Origin: Microbacteriaceae bacterium UBA1487
GTDB lineage: Bacteria; Actinomycetota; Actinomycetes; Actinomycetales; Microbacteriaceae
Reading direction: 5' to 3'
DNA length: 26,840 nucleotides
Assembly (NCBI GenBank): GCA_002325245.1
Contig: DCRR01000009.1
Coordinates: 1-26,840, forward strand
In this document: positions 13,314 to 25,256 of the stretch, piece after piece
Layout of the letters: every line of letters starts with the position of its first letter
Numbering within the stretch: the stretch's first letter is position 1
Translations under genes and position numbers: made by a program
Notes under the pieces: model-generated
What the model saw: only the letters and a program-made list of their open reading frames with translations
The model's database searches: none
What the model was told of the DNA's origin: nothing

Positions 13314-15380
13314 ATGGAGCCGACCCGTGCCGTCCGGCCTTTCGAGGTCGTCAGCGAGTATCAGCCGAGCGGCGACCAGCCGGCCGCGATCGCCGAGCTC
13401 GCCCATCGCGTCACGGCGGGCGAGAGCGACATCGTGCTGCTCGGCGCCACCGGCACGGGAAAGTCGGCGACGACGGCGTGGCTCGTCGAGAAGCTGCAGC
13501 GGCCGACGCTGGTGCTCGCGCACAACAAGACGCTCGCCGCCCAGCTGGCCAACGAGTTCCGCGAGCTCATGCCGAACAACGCGGTCGAGTACTTCGTCAG
13601 CTACTACGACTACTACCAGCCCGAGGCCTACGTCCCGCAGTCCGACACCTTCATCGAGAAGGACTCGTCGGTCAACGCCGAGGTCGAGCGGCTGCGCCAC
13701 TCCACGACGAACTCGCTGCTGAGCCGGCGCGACGTCGTCGTGGTCTCGACGGTCTCCTGCATCTACGGCCTCGGCGCCGCCGAGGAGTACCTGGGCGCGA
13801 TGACCGCGCTGCAGGTGGGAGAGCACATCTCGCGCGATCGCCTCGTGCGGCGCTTCATCAACATGCAGTACGAGCGCAACGACATCGACTTCAGCCGCGG
13901 CAAGTTCCGCGTCCGCGGCGACACGATCGAGATCATCCCCGTGTACGAGGAGCACGCGGTGCGCATCGAGATGTTCGGCGACGAGATCGAGGCGCTCTAC
14001 TCGCTGCATCCGCTCACCGGCGAAGTGCTCCAGAAGATGGATGCGGTGTCCGTCTTCCCGGCGACCCACTACGCCGCGAGCTCCGAGGCGATGCAGCGCG
14101 CGATCGTGACGATCCGCGAAGAGCTCGCCGAGAGACTGGCCGAGTTCGAGAAGCAGGGCAAGCTGCTCGAGGCGCAGCGGCTGCGGATGCGCACCAGCTT
14201 CGACCTCGAGATGATGGAGCAGATCGGCTTCTGCAACGGCATCGAGAACTACTCGCGGCACATTGACGGCCGCTCGCCGGGCGAGCCGCCGAACACCCTT
14301 CTCGACTACTTCCCCGACGACTTCCTGGTCGTGATCGACGAGTCGCACCAGACGGTGCCGCAGATCGGCGCCATGTACGAGGGCGACGCGAGCCGCAAGC
14401 GCACCTTGGTCGAGCACGGATTCCGGCTGCCGAGCGCGCTCGACAACCGCCCGCTGCGCTGGGAGGAGTTCCTCAACCGGGTCGGCCAGAAGGTCTACCT
14501 CTCGGCCACCCCCGGCCGCTACGAGCTCGGCGTATCCGACGGGGTCGTCGAGCAGATCATCCGCCCCACCGGTCTCGTCGATCCGCAGATCGTCGTCAAG
14601 CCGAGCGCCGGCCAGATCGACGATCTGCTCGAGGAGATCCGGGTTCGGGCCGACCGCGACGAGCGCGTGCTCGTCACGACCCTGACGAAGAAGATGGCCG
14701 AAGAGCTCACGGCCTTCCTCGACGAGCACGGGGTGCGCGTGCGCTATCTGCACTCCGACGTCGACACGCTGCGCCGGGTGGAGCTGCTCACCGAGCTGCG
14801 AGCCGGCGTCTACGACGTGCTCGTCGGCATCAACCTGCTGCGGGAAGGTCTCGACCTGCCCGAGGTCTCGCTGGTCGCGATCCTCGACGCCGACAAGGAG
14901 GGCTTCCTGCGCTCCTCGACGTCGCTGATCCAGACCATCGGCCGCGCGGCCCGCAACGTGGGCGGCCAGGTGCACATGTACGCCGACAACCTCACCGACT
15001 CGATGAAGCAGGCCCTCGAGGAGACCGACCGCCGCCGCGAGAAGCAAGTCGCCTACAACCTCGAGCACGGCATCGATCCGCAGCCGCTGCGCAAGAAGAT
15101 CGCCGATATCACCGAGGTGCTCGCGCGGGAGGGCGCCGACACCGCGAAGCTGCTCGCGGAGCGCGGCGGCACGAAGCGCTCACCGACCCCGAACCTGCGC
15201 CGCGAGGGCGTCGGGGCGGCGGGAGCCGCCGAGCTGGAGTCGATCATCTCGGACCTCAACGACCAGATGCTGCAGGCGGCAGCCGAGCTCAAGTTCGAGC
15301 TCGCGGCGCGGCTGCGCGACGAACTCGGCGACCTCAAGAAGGAGCTGCGGCAGATGGAGGCCGCGGGCCACGTCCGATGA
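13314..15380 (+). CDS. uvrB: excinuclease ABC subunit UvrB
   Basis: The 688-residue helicase-like subunit accepts damaged DNA from UvrA and recruits UvrC. Walker A GATGTGKS lies at residues 44-51. The beta-hairpin that threads between DNA strands is visible as EYFVSYYDYYQPEAYVP at about 93-109. The Walker B-like DESH is at 342-345. Helicase motifs VLVTTLTKKMAEELTAFL and the GLDLPEVSLVAILDADKEGFLRS block follow, and motif VI appears as QTIGRAARN. A C-terminal UVR domain (LNDQMLQAAAELKFELAARLRDELGDLK) mediates UvrC contact. The frame is open far upstream to 12900 antisense-like through lysR, but MEPTRAVRPFEVVSEYQPSGDQP is the conserved start and follows the TAGGCT element. uvrA begins about 100 bp downstream. 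Confidence 0.97.
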   Translation: MEPTRAVRPFEVVSEYQPSGDQPAAIAELAHRVTAGESDIVLLGATGTGKSATTAWLVEKLQRPTLVLAHNKTLAAQLANEFRELMPNNAVEYFVSYYDYYQPEAYVPQSDTFIEKDSSVNAEVERLRHSTTNSLLSRRDVVVVSTVSCIYGLGAAEEYLGAMTALQVGEHISRDRLVRRFINMQYERNDIDFSRGKFRVRGDTIEIIPVYEEHAVRIEMFGDEIEALYSLHPLTGEVLQKMDAVSVFPATHYAASSEAMQRAIVTIREELAERLAEFEKQGKLLEAQRLRMRTSFDLEMMEQIGFCNGIENYSRHIDGRSPGEPPNTLLDYFPDDFLVVIDESHQTVPQIGAMYEGDASRKRTLVEHGFRLPSALDNRPLRWEEFLNRVGQKVYLSATPGRYELGVSDGVVEQIIRPTGLVDPQIVVKPSAGQIDDLLEEIRVRADRDERVLVTTLTKKMAEELTAFLDEHGVRVRYLHSDVDTLRRVELLTELRAGVYDVLVGINLLREGLDLPEVSLVAILDADKEGFLRSSTSLIQTIGRAARNVGGQVHMYADNLTDSMKQALEETDRRREKQVAYNLEHGIDPQPLRKKIADITEVLAREGADTAKLLAERGGTKRSPTPNLRREGVGAAGAAELESIISDLNDQMLQAAAELKFELAARLRDELGDLKKELRQMEAAGHVR

Positions 15381-15434
15381 GCGACCGCCTCGCCACCGTG
15401 GTGGGCGCTCTCGAGCTCCGTCGTTCGCTCGGGG

Positions 15435-15461
15435 CGTCATCCGCCGACGAGCGGGATGACG
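15435..15461. terminator. hairpin between uvrB and uvrA
   Basis: CGTCATCC (15435-15442) and GGATGACG (15454-15461) form a perfect 8-bp stem with an 11-base loop. It lies after the uvrB stop and 11 bp before the uvrA -10. There is no T-run, so it is either a weak terminator of uvrB or an operator-like dyad at the uvrA promoter. Confidence 0.45.
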
Positions 15462-15472
15462 GCGGTGCTCCG

Positions 15473-15478
15473 TAGACT
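15473..15478 (+). promoter_or_regulatory. -10 element TAGACT for uvrA, leaderless type
   Basis: TAGACT is followed by six bases (CACGGG) and the GTG at 15485. No LexA-type inverted repeat is evident beside it. Confidence 0.6.
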
Positions 15479-15484
15479 CACGGG

Positions 15485-18387
<2,903 letters not shown>

Positions 18388-18391
<4 letters not shown>

Positions 18392-20301
18392 TGGCAGCCT
18401 CGGGTTCGCGTCCGCCGCGCGCCGACGCTCTTCCGTGGCGGCCCAAGCCGAGCGACATCCCCACCGGGCCGGGCGTCTACCGCTTCCGCGACGGCACCGG
18501 TCGGGTGCTCTACGTCGGCAAGGCGATCAACCTCCGCGCACGCCTGGCGAACTACTTCCAGCCGCTCAAGAGCCTTCACGAGCGCACCCGGCACATGGTG
18601 CTCACGGCGCGCTCCGTCGAGTGGACCAGCGTCGGCAGCGACGTCGAGGCGCTCCAGCTGGAGTACAGCTGGATCAAGGAGTACGCGCCCCCGTTCAACA
18701 TCAAGTTCCGCGACGACAAGACCTACCCGCTGATGGCGATCACGCTCGCCGATGAGGCGCCGCGCGTGATGGTGACCCGCAATGACCGGATCCGCGGAGC
18801 CAAGTACTTCGGTCCGTATCCGAAGGTCTGGGCGGTGCGCGAGACGATCGATGAGATGGTGCGCGCGTTCCCCATCCGCACCTGCTCGGACTCCAGCTAC
18901 AAGCGCGCGATGCAGACCGGGCGCTCGTGCTTCCCCGGGCAGATCGGCCGATGCGGCGGACCCTGCTCGCAGAAGGTCACGGTCGCCGAGCACCGCGCGA
19001 TCGTCGACCAGTTCATCGCCTTCATGTCCAGCCACGACCGGCGCTTCATCACCGAGCTGGAGAAGCAGATGGCGGCCGCCTCGGCCGAGCTCGACTTCGA
19101 GCGGGCGGCGGTGCTTCGCGACCGCATCCACGCGCTCAACAACGTGCTCGAGAAGAGCGCCGTCGTGCTGCCCGGCGCCCCCGACGCCGACGTCTTCGGC
19201 ATCGAGCACGACGAGCTGGCGGCCGCCGTGCAGCAGTTCATGATCCGCGGCGGCCGAGTGCGCGGCGTGCGCTCGTGGGTCGTCGACAAGGAGCTGGATG
19301 TGCCGCTCGATGAGCTCGTCGAGTCGGTGCTCGAGCGCGCCTACGACCGCGACGAGCCGCCGAAGGAGGTCGTGGTTCCGGCGCTTCCCGTCGACGCCCC
19401 CGCCCTGGAGACCTGGCTCACCGGCCGACGTGCGAAAGGCCGTGTGTCCGTGCGCACCGCGCAGCGCGGCGATCGGGCCGCCGTGCTCGAGACGGCGACG
19501 CTCAACGCCCGCCAGGCGCTCGCGCTCTACAAGACGCGCCGCAGTGCCGATTACGTGGCCCGCACGACCGCGCTCAACGAACTGGCAGAGGCGCTCGGGC
19601 TCGCCGAGGCGCCGCTGCGGATCGAGTGCTACGACGTGTCGCACCTGGGCGGCACCGGCATCGTCGCGTCGATGGTGGTGTTCGAGGACGGACTGCCCAA
19701 GAAGAGCGACTACCGCAAGTTCTCGATCGCCGAGTACGCGGACGACACGGCCGCGCTCGCCCAGGTGATGCGCCGCCGACTGGCCCGGCTCGACGACGAC
19801 CCGGCCGACGTCGAGACCGAGGGGGAGTCGCCGCGTCGCCGGTTCGCCTACCGTCCCGGACTCCTGCTGGTCGACGGCGGCCAGCCGCAGGTCGCGGCCG
19901 TCGCGCGCGTGCTCGACGAGCTCGGCATCGACGACATCCCGGTGGTGGGCATCGCGAAGCGGCTCGAAGAGCTCTGGCAGCCCGGCAGCGACTTCCCGGT
20001 CATCCTGCCCCGCAACAGCGAGGCGCTGTTCCTGGTGCAGCGGCTGCGCGACGAGGCGCACCGCTTCGCGATCACGTTCCAGCGGCAGAAGCGCAAGGCG
20101 AGCGTGTCATCGACGCTCTCCGAGATCCCGGGCCTCGGCCCGGCGCGGGTGAAGGAGCTGCTCACGCACTTCGGCTCCGTGTCCAAGCTGCGCGGCGCGT
20201 CCGCCGCCGAGGTCGCGGAGGTCCGCGGAATCGGCCCCGCCCTGGCGGAGACGATCGTCGCTAGGCTGAACCCACCCAAGGGAAAGCAGCACAGCGCATG
20301 A
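18388..20301 (+). CDS. uvrC: excinuclease ABC subunit UvrC
   Basis: The 637-residue nuclease makes both incisions around a UvrB-bound lesion. The GIY-YIG domain that cuts 3' has GVY at 29-31 and YVG at 42-44. A cysteine-containing segment follows (CSDSSYKRAMQTGRSCFPGQIGRCGGPC), then a UVR domain at about 218-250 (ELEKQMAAASAELDFERAAVLRDRI) that pairs with UvrB. The RNase H-like domain for the 5' incision includes D416 (ECYDVSH) and D496 (LVDGGQPQ). Tandem helix-hairpin-helix motifs end the protein (IPGLGPARVKELL ... VRGIGPALAETIV). The ATG at 18388 overlaps the uvrA stop; the next ATG at 18391 is equally possible. Its own TGA overlaps the rapZ ATG by four bases. Confidence 0.96.
20262..20267 (+). 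promoter_or_regulatory. internal -10 element TAGGCT upstream of rapZ
   Basis: TAGGCT is embedded in the last codons of uvrC and creates a rare AGG arginine codon in this GC-rich genome. A start about 7 bases later would give rapZ a leader of roughly 24 bases containing AAGGGAAAG. It is a candidate internal promoter for rapZ-whiA. Confidence 0.4.
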
Positions 20302-21173
20302 CCGATACCCGAGCCGAGCGCGAGATCCTCCTCGTCACCGGCATGTCCGGCGCGGGCAGATCCACCGTCGGCAACGCCCTCGAGGACCTCGGCTGGTACG
20401 TCGTCGACAACCTGCCACCGCAGATGCTGCGCCCGCTCGTCGAACTCGCCGAGCACACCGGCGAGGCGATCCCGCGCGTGGCCGCGGTGGTCGACATCCG
20501 GGGCGGCAAGCTGTTTGCCGACGTGGAGGCCGCTCTCGAGCTGCTGCGCGGCTCGGCCGCCGTGCGCGTGGTGTTCCTCGACGCTACCGACGCCGTGCTG
20601 GTCCGCCGCTTCGAGCAAGTCCGACGGCCGCATCCGCTGCAGGGCCAGGGCACCCTGCTGGACGGCATCGCCGAGGAGCGCCGCCGCGTCCAGGCGCTGC
20701 GCGCCGCGAGCGACCTGATCATCGACACCTCGAACCTCAACATCCACGAGCTCTCCCGCGTCGTCAACGACCACTTCGGCGACGCCGCCAGCAAGGAGAC
20801 CCGCGTCACGGTCATGAGCTTCGGCTACAAGTACGGGCTCCCGCCGGACGCCGACCTGGTCGCCGACTGCCGCTTCCTGCCGAACCCGTTCTGGATCCCC
20901 GAGCTGCGTCCGCACACCGGCCAGGACCCCGAGGTGCGAAACTACGTCCTCGGTCAGGCCGATGCGGATACATTCATCACGACATATCTGACCGCGCTGG
21001 GTCCCGTGCTCACGGGGTACCGTAAGGAGAACAAGAGACACGCGACGATCGCCATCGGCTGCACCGGTGGAAAGCACCGCTCGGTGGCCGTCGCTGAAGA
21101 GCTCGCTCGACGCATGAACGCCCTGCCCGGCGTCGCCGTCAGCGTGAAGCATCGCGACCTCGGTCGCGAATAG
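20298..21173 (+). CDS. rapZ: RapZ-family P-loop nucleotide-binding protein (YvcJ)
   Basis: The 291-residue protein has a kinase-like N-terminal domain with a Walker A variant GMSGAGRS at 15-22; arginine replaces the usual lysine, which as I recall is common in actinobacterial members. The DLGWYVVDNLPP block and a VDIRG segment follow. The C-terminal domain carries the conserved SFGYKYGLPPDADLVADCRFLPNPFW, GQDPEVRNYVL and IGCTGGKHRSVAVAEEL motifs. In Escherichia coli RapZ controls glucosamine-6-phosphate synthase through small RNAs; in Gram-positives the homologue binds and hydrolyses nucleotides and its target is unclear, so the E. coli role should not be assumed here. The ATG overlaps the uvrC stop (ATGA). 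whiA starts 17 bp after its TAG. Confidence 0.93.
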   Translation: MTDTRAEREILLVTGMSGAGRSTVGNALEDLGWYVVDNLPPQMLRPLVELAEHTGEAIPRVAAVVDIRGGKLFADVEAALELLRGSAAVRVVFLDATDAVLVRRFEQVRRPHPLQGQGTLLDGIAEERRRVQALRAASDLIIDTSNLNIHELSRVVNDHFGDAASKETRVTVMSFGYKYGLPPDADLVADCRFLPNPFWIPELRPHTGQDPEVRNYVLGQADADTFITTYLTALGPVLTGYRKENKRHATIAIGCTGGKHRSVAVAEELARRMNALPGVAVSVKHRDLGRE

Positions 21174-21190
21174 AAGACGAAGGGCATCCG

Positions 21191-22168
21191 GTGGCACTGA
21201 CCTCCGACGTGAAAGAAGAACTCACGGCCGTCGAACTGGGTAAGACAACCGTTCGGGCCGCAGAATTGACCGCGCTCCTGCGCTTTGCCGGAGGACTGCA
21301 CATCATCTCCAACCGAATCGCGGTCGAGGCCGAGGTCGACTCCCCGCAGATCGCTCGACGCATCCGCAAGGACCTGGCCGAGCTGTACGGGATCCGCAGC
21401 GATGTCTCGGTGATCTCCGGCAGCAACGCGCGCCGCTCCAACAGCTACCTCGTGCGCGTCATGGAAGGCGGCGACACGCTCGCCCGCCAGACCGGTCTGC
21501 TGGATGCCCGCCGACGCCCCGTGCGCGGCCTTCCCAACCGGCTCACCACGGGATCTCGCGAGGAGCTCGCGGCGATCTGGCGCGGGGCCTTCCTCGCCGC
21601 CGGCTCGCTCTCCGACCCGGGCCGATCGGCCGCGCTCGAGGTCTCGTGCCCGGGCAACGAGTCGGCCATGGCGCTCGTGGGCGCCGCCGGGCGGCTGGGC
21701 ATCTCCGCCAAGGCGCGCGAGGTCCGCGGAGTGCACCGAGTGATCGTGCGCGAGACCGAGGCGATCGCCGACATGCTGCGCGCGATCGGGGCCGAGAAGA
21801 CCCTCGCGGACTGGGAGGCCCTGCGGCAGCGCCGCGAGGTGCGCGCCACGGCCAACCGCCTCGTCAACTTCGACGACGCCAACCTGCGCCGCTCAGCGCA
21901 GGCCGCCGTCGCCGCGTGCGCCCGGGTCGAGCGCGCGCTGGAGATCCTCGGCGACGAGGTTCCCGACCACCTGCGCTACGCCGGCGAGCTGCGTCTCAGC
22001 CACCGTGACGCCAGCCTCGACGAGCTCGGCCACCACGCCGATCCGCCGATGACCAAGGACGCGGTGGCCGGTCGCATCCGACGCCTCTTGGCGATGGCCG
22101 ACAAGTCCGCGAGCGATCGCGGGATCCCCGGCACCGAGTTCGGCGTTCCGGCCGAGCTCGCTGACTGA
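21191..22168 (+). CDS. whiA: WhiA sporulation/cell-division regulator
   Basis: The 325-residue product matches WhiA. It has an N-terminal degenerate LAGLIDADG homing-endonuclease-like domain (ALTSDVKEELTAVE ..., ELTALLRFAGGLHI, RGAFLAAGSLSDPGR) and a C-terminal helix-turn-helix region (LRYAGELRLSHRDASLDELGHHADPPMTKDAVAGRIRRLLAMAD). In Streptomyces WhiA works with WhiB to switch on sporulation septation; the protein is kept in non-sporulating actinomycetes and firmicutes, where it affects cell division. The GTG at 21191 follows an AAGGG at 21179-21183 and yields the conserved start. It lies 17 bp after rapZ and is probably co-transcribed. The yvcK gene often found between rapZ and whiA is missing here. 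Confidence 0.95.
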   Translation: MALTSDVKEELTAVELGKTTVRAAELTALLRFAGGLHIISNRIAVEAEVDSPQIARRIRKDLAELYGIRSDVSVISGSNARRSNSYLVRVMEGGDTLARQTGLLDARRRPVRGLPNRLTTGSREELAAIWRGAFLAAGSLSDPGRSAALEVSCPGNESAMALVGAAGRLGISAKAREVRGVHRVIVRETEAIADMLRAIGAEKTLADWEALRQRREVRATANRLVNFDDANLRRSAQAAVAACARVERALEILGDEVPDHLRYAGELRLSHRDASLDELGHHADPPMTKDAVAGRIRRLLAMADKSASDRGIPGTEFGVPAELAD

Positions 22169-22186
22169 GCAGCACCCCAACAGACC

Positions 22187-22204
22187 TGCGCGCGCCCGCG
22201 CGCA
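22187..22204. promoter_or_regulatory. 18-bp GC palindrome upstream of the sod promoter
   Basis: TGCGCGCGCCCGCGCGCA has perfect 7-bp arms (22187-22193 and 22198-22204) around GCCC. It ends five bases before the sod -10 hexamer, occupying the spacer and -35 position. It could terminate whiA, although there is no T-run, or be an operator for a regulator of sod. Confidence 0.45.
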
Positions 22205-22208
22205 TCCC

Positions 22209-22214
22209 TAGACT
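22209..22214 (+). promoter_or_regulatory. -10 element TAGACT for the superoxide dismutase gene
   Basis: TAGACT lies 62 bases before the ATG, so this message has a leader of about 55 bases. The leader includes a GCGCCG/CGGCGC stem (22230-22235 with 22239-22244) and a GAGGAGA ribosome binding site at 22262-22268. Confidence 0.55.
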
Positions 22215-22276
22215 GGATTCGTCACCCGAGCGCCGGATCGGCGCCCCCGGAGACCGAACGCGAGGAGAGACAACCG

Positions 22277-22903
22277 ATGGCCGTTTACACGCTTCCTGAA
22301 CTTCCCTACGACTACGCAGCGCTCGAGCCGCACATCAGTGCGCGCATCATGGAGCTGCACCACGACAAGCACCACGCGGCCTACGTGGCGGGCGCCAACA
22401 CCGCACTGGAGCAGCTCGCCGAGGCTCGCGACACGGGCAGCTTCGGCTCGATTCCGAAGCTCGAGAAGGACCTCGCGTTCCACCTCGGCGGCCACATCAA
22501 CCACTCGATCTTCTGGAAGAACCTCTCGCCGAACGGCGGCGACAAGCCGACCGGTGAGCTGGCGGCCGCGATCGACGAGTTCTTCGGCTCCTTCGACAAG
22601 TTCGTCGCGCACTTCACGGCCGCGGCGATGAGCCTGCAGGGCTCCGGCTGGGCTGTGCTCGCCTGGGACCCGGTGGGCTCGCGTCTGCTCATCCACCAGC
22701 TCTTCGACCAGCAGGGCAACACCCCGCTCGGCGTCATTCCGATCCTTCAGCTCGACATGTGGGAGCACGCGTTCTACCTCGACTACGTCAACGTCAAGGC
22801 GGACTACGTGAAGGCATTCTGGAACATCGCCAACTGGGCTGACGCCGGTGCGCGCTTCGAGAGCGCGCGCAAGACCGGTGATGGGCTCCTGCTACTGTCG
22901 TAG
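22277..22903 (+). CDS. sodA: superoxide dismutase, Mn/Fe family (probably Mn)
   Basis: The 208-residue enzyme dismutates superoxide to oxygen and hydrogen peroxide. The four metal ligands are visible as H28 (LHHDKHHAAYV), H76 (GGHINHSIFW), D160 and H164 (LDMWEHAFYLDY). Glutamine in the DQQGN segment (145-146), where iron enzymes of mycobacteria carry histidine, favours manganese; this is a family rule of thumb. No signal peptide is present, so it is cytosolic unless exported by another route. The start is fixed by GAGGAGA eight bases upstream. Strong codon bias and a leadered promoter fit high expression. It lies between whiA and the glycolytic operon with its own promoter. Confidence 0.96.
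   Translation: MAVYTLPELPYDYAALEPHISARIMELHHDKHHAAYVAGANTALEQLAEARDTGSFGSIPKLEKDLAFHLGGHINHSIFWKNLSPNGGDKPTGELAAAIDEFFGSFDKFVAHFTAAAMSLQGSGWAVLAWDPVGSRLLIHQLFDQQGNTPLGVIPILQLDMWEHAFYLDYVNVKADYVKAFWNIANWADAGARFESARKTGDGLLLLS
22893..22898 (+). promoter_or_regulatory. possible -10 element TACTGT for gap
   Basis: TACTGT sits in the last codons of sodA, where it uses a rare CTA leucine codon. A start from it would give gap a leader of about 105 bases. No -35 box is convincing, so support is weak. Confidence 0.3.
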
Positions 22904-22909
22904 GGGTTT

Positions 22910-22935
22910 CGTGAGGTGAGTTCCGGCCCCTCACG
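22910..22935. terminator. hairpin after sodA / in the gap leader
   Basis: CGTGAGG (22910-22916) pairs perfectly with CCTCACG (22929-22935) around a 12-base loop. It follows the sodA stop by seven bases. Lacking a T-run, it may be a weak terminator or a leader structure of gap. The next 45 bases are C/A-rich and look unstructured. Confidence 0.4.
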
Positions 22936-23008
22936 CATCACCAGAATCGTTCCACCACAACCACCACAAAACCGGATGCGCGTGCGCGCGCTGCAGCTAG
23001 GAGACCCA

Positions 23009-24016
<1,008 letters not shown>

Positions 24017-24035
24017 GACTCGAGGACACGACACC

Positions 24036-25256
24036 ATGGCGCTCCGCACAATCGAGAGCCTCGGTGAGCTCTCCGGCAAGGTCGTTCTGCTTCGCTGCGA
24101 CCTCAACGTTCCGCTCAAAGACGGTGTGATCGGCGACGACGGGCGCATTCGCGCGTCGCTGCCGACCATCAACGCGCTGCTGCACTCCGGTGCGACGGTC
24201 GTGGCGATGTCGCACCTGGGACGGCCGGATGGCGAGCCGAACCCCGCGTACAGCCTGGCTCCCGTCGCCCAGCGCATGAGCGAGATGCTGGGCTGCCCGG
24301 TGGTCTTCTCCGGCGACACCTTCGGGCCCGGCGCTGAGGAGGCCATCGCCAGCCTCAGCGAGCCCGGGGTCGTGCTGCTGGAGAACCTCCGCTTCCACGC
24401 GGGGGAGACCAGCAAGGACGCGGCGGAGCGCGCCGAGTTCGCGGCGAAGCTCGCGGCGCTCGGCGATGTGGTCGTCGAGGACGGCTTCGGCGTCGTGCAC
24501 CGCAAGCAGGCGAGCGTGTTCGAGCTCGCCGAGGCGCTTCCGAGCGCCGCGGGTACGCTGATCGCGGCCGAGCTGGACGTTCTGGAGCGCCTGACGAGCA
24601 AGCCGGAGCGGCCGTATGCGGTCGTTCTGGGCGGGTCGAAGGTCTCCGACAAGCTGGGCGTCATCGGCCACCTCCTGCCGCGCGTGAACACGCTGCTGAT
24701 CGGCGGCGGGATGCTGTTCACGTTCCTCGCGGCGCTCGGCCACAAGGTCGGCTCGAGCCTCCTCGAAGCCGACCAGATCGAGACGGTTCGCGGCTACCTC
24801 GCCGAGGCGGAGAAGCGCGGCGTCGAGATCGTGCTGCCGACCGACGTGGTGGTGGCCTCGAAGTTCGGGGCCGACGCCGAGCACGTCGTCGCCGCCGCCG
24901 ATTCGATCGAGGACACGCCGTTCGGCGCGAGCGGACTGGGTCTCGACATCGGCCCGGCCACCTCGGCGAAGTTCGCGGAGATCATCGCGGGCTCGAAGAC
25001 GGTCTTCTGGAACGGCCCGATGGGCGTGTTCGAGCTGGCGCCGTTCGCGGCCGGCACCCGCGCGGTCGCCGAGGCTCTGACCGCGGTGGACGGCCTGAGC
25101 GTCGTCGGCGGCGGAGACTCCGCGGCGGCAATCCGCCAGCTCGGCTTCCGTGACGAGCAATTCGGCCACGTGTCGACGGGCGGCGGAGCGAGTCTTGAAT
25201 TCCTGGAGGGCAAGCAGCTCCCGGGTCTCGAAGTTCTGGGATGGGAGCACCACTGA
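24036..25256 (+). CDS. pgk: phosphoglycerate kinase
   Basis: The 406-residue enzyme transfers phosphate from 1,3-bisphosphoglycerate to ADP. N-terminal substrate-binding blocks are VVLLRCDLNVPLKDG, DDGRIRASLPTINALL and MSHLGRPDGEPN; the LLENLRFHAGE block follows. The nucleotide domain has VLGGSKVSDKLGVIGHLL, LIGGGMLFTFLAALG, and the FWNGPMGVFELAPFAAGT and VVGGGDSAAAI motifs. GAGGA at 24022-24026 precedes the ATG by nine bases. Its TGA shares one base with the tpiA ATG (TGATG), so the two are translationally coupled. Compared with most homologues the VVVEDGFGVVHRKQASV segment is ordinary for actinomycetes. Confidence 0.97.
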   Translation: MALRTIESLGELSGKVVLLRCDLNVPLKDGVIGDDGRIRASLPTINALLHSGATVVAMSHLGRPDGEPNPAYSLAPVAQRMSEMLGCPVVFSGDTFGPGAEEAIASLSEPGVVLLENLRFHAGETSKDAAERAEFAAKLAALGDVVVEDGFGVVHRKQASVFELAEALPSAAGTLIAAELDVLERLTSKPERPYAVVLGGSKVSDKLGVIGHLLPRVNTLLIGGGMLFTFLAALGHKVGSSLLEADQIETVRGYLAEAEKRGVEIVLPTDVVVASKFGADAEHVVAAADSIEDTPFGASGLGLDIGPATSAKFAEIIAGSKTVFWNGPMGVFELAPFAAGTRAVAEALTAVDGLSVVGGGDSAAAIRQLGFRDEQFGHVSTGGGASLEFLEGKQLPGLEVLGWEHH

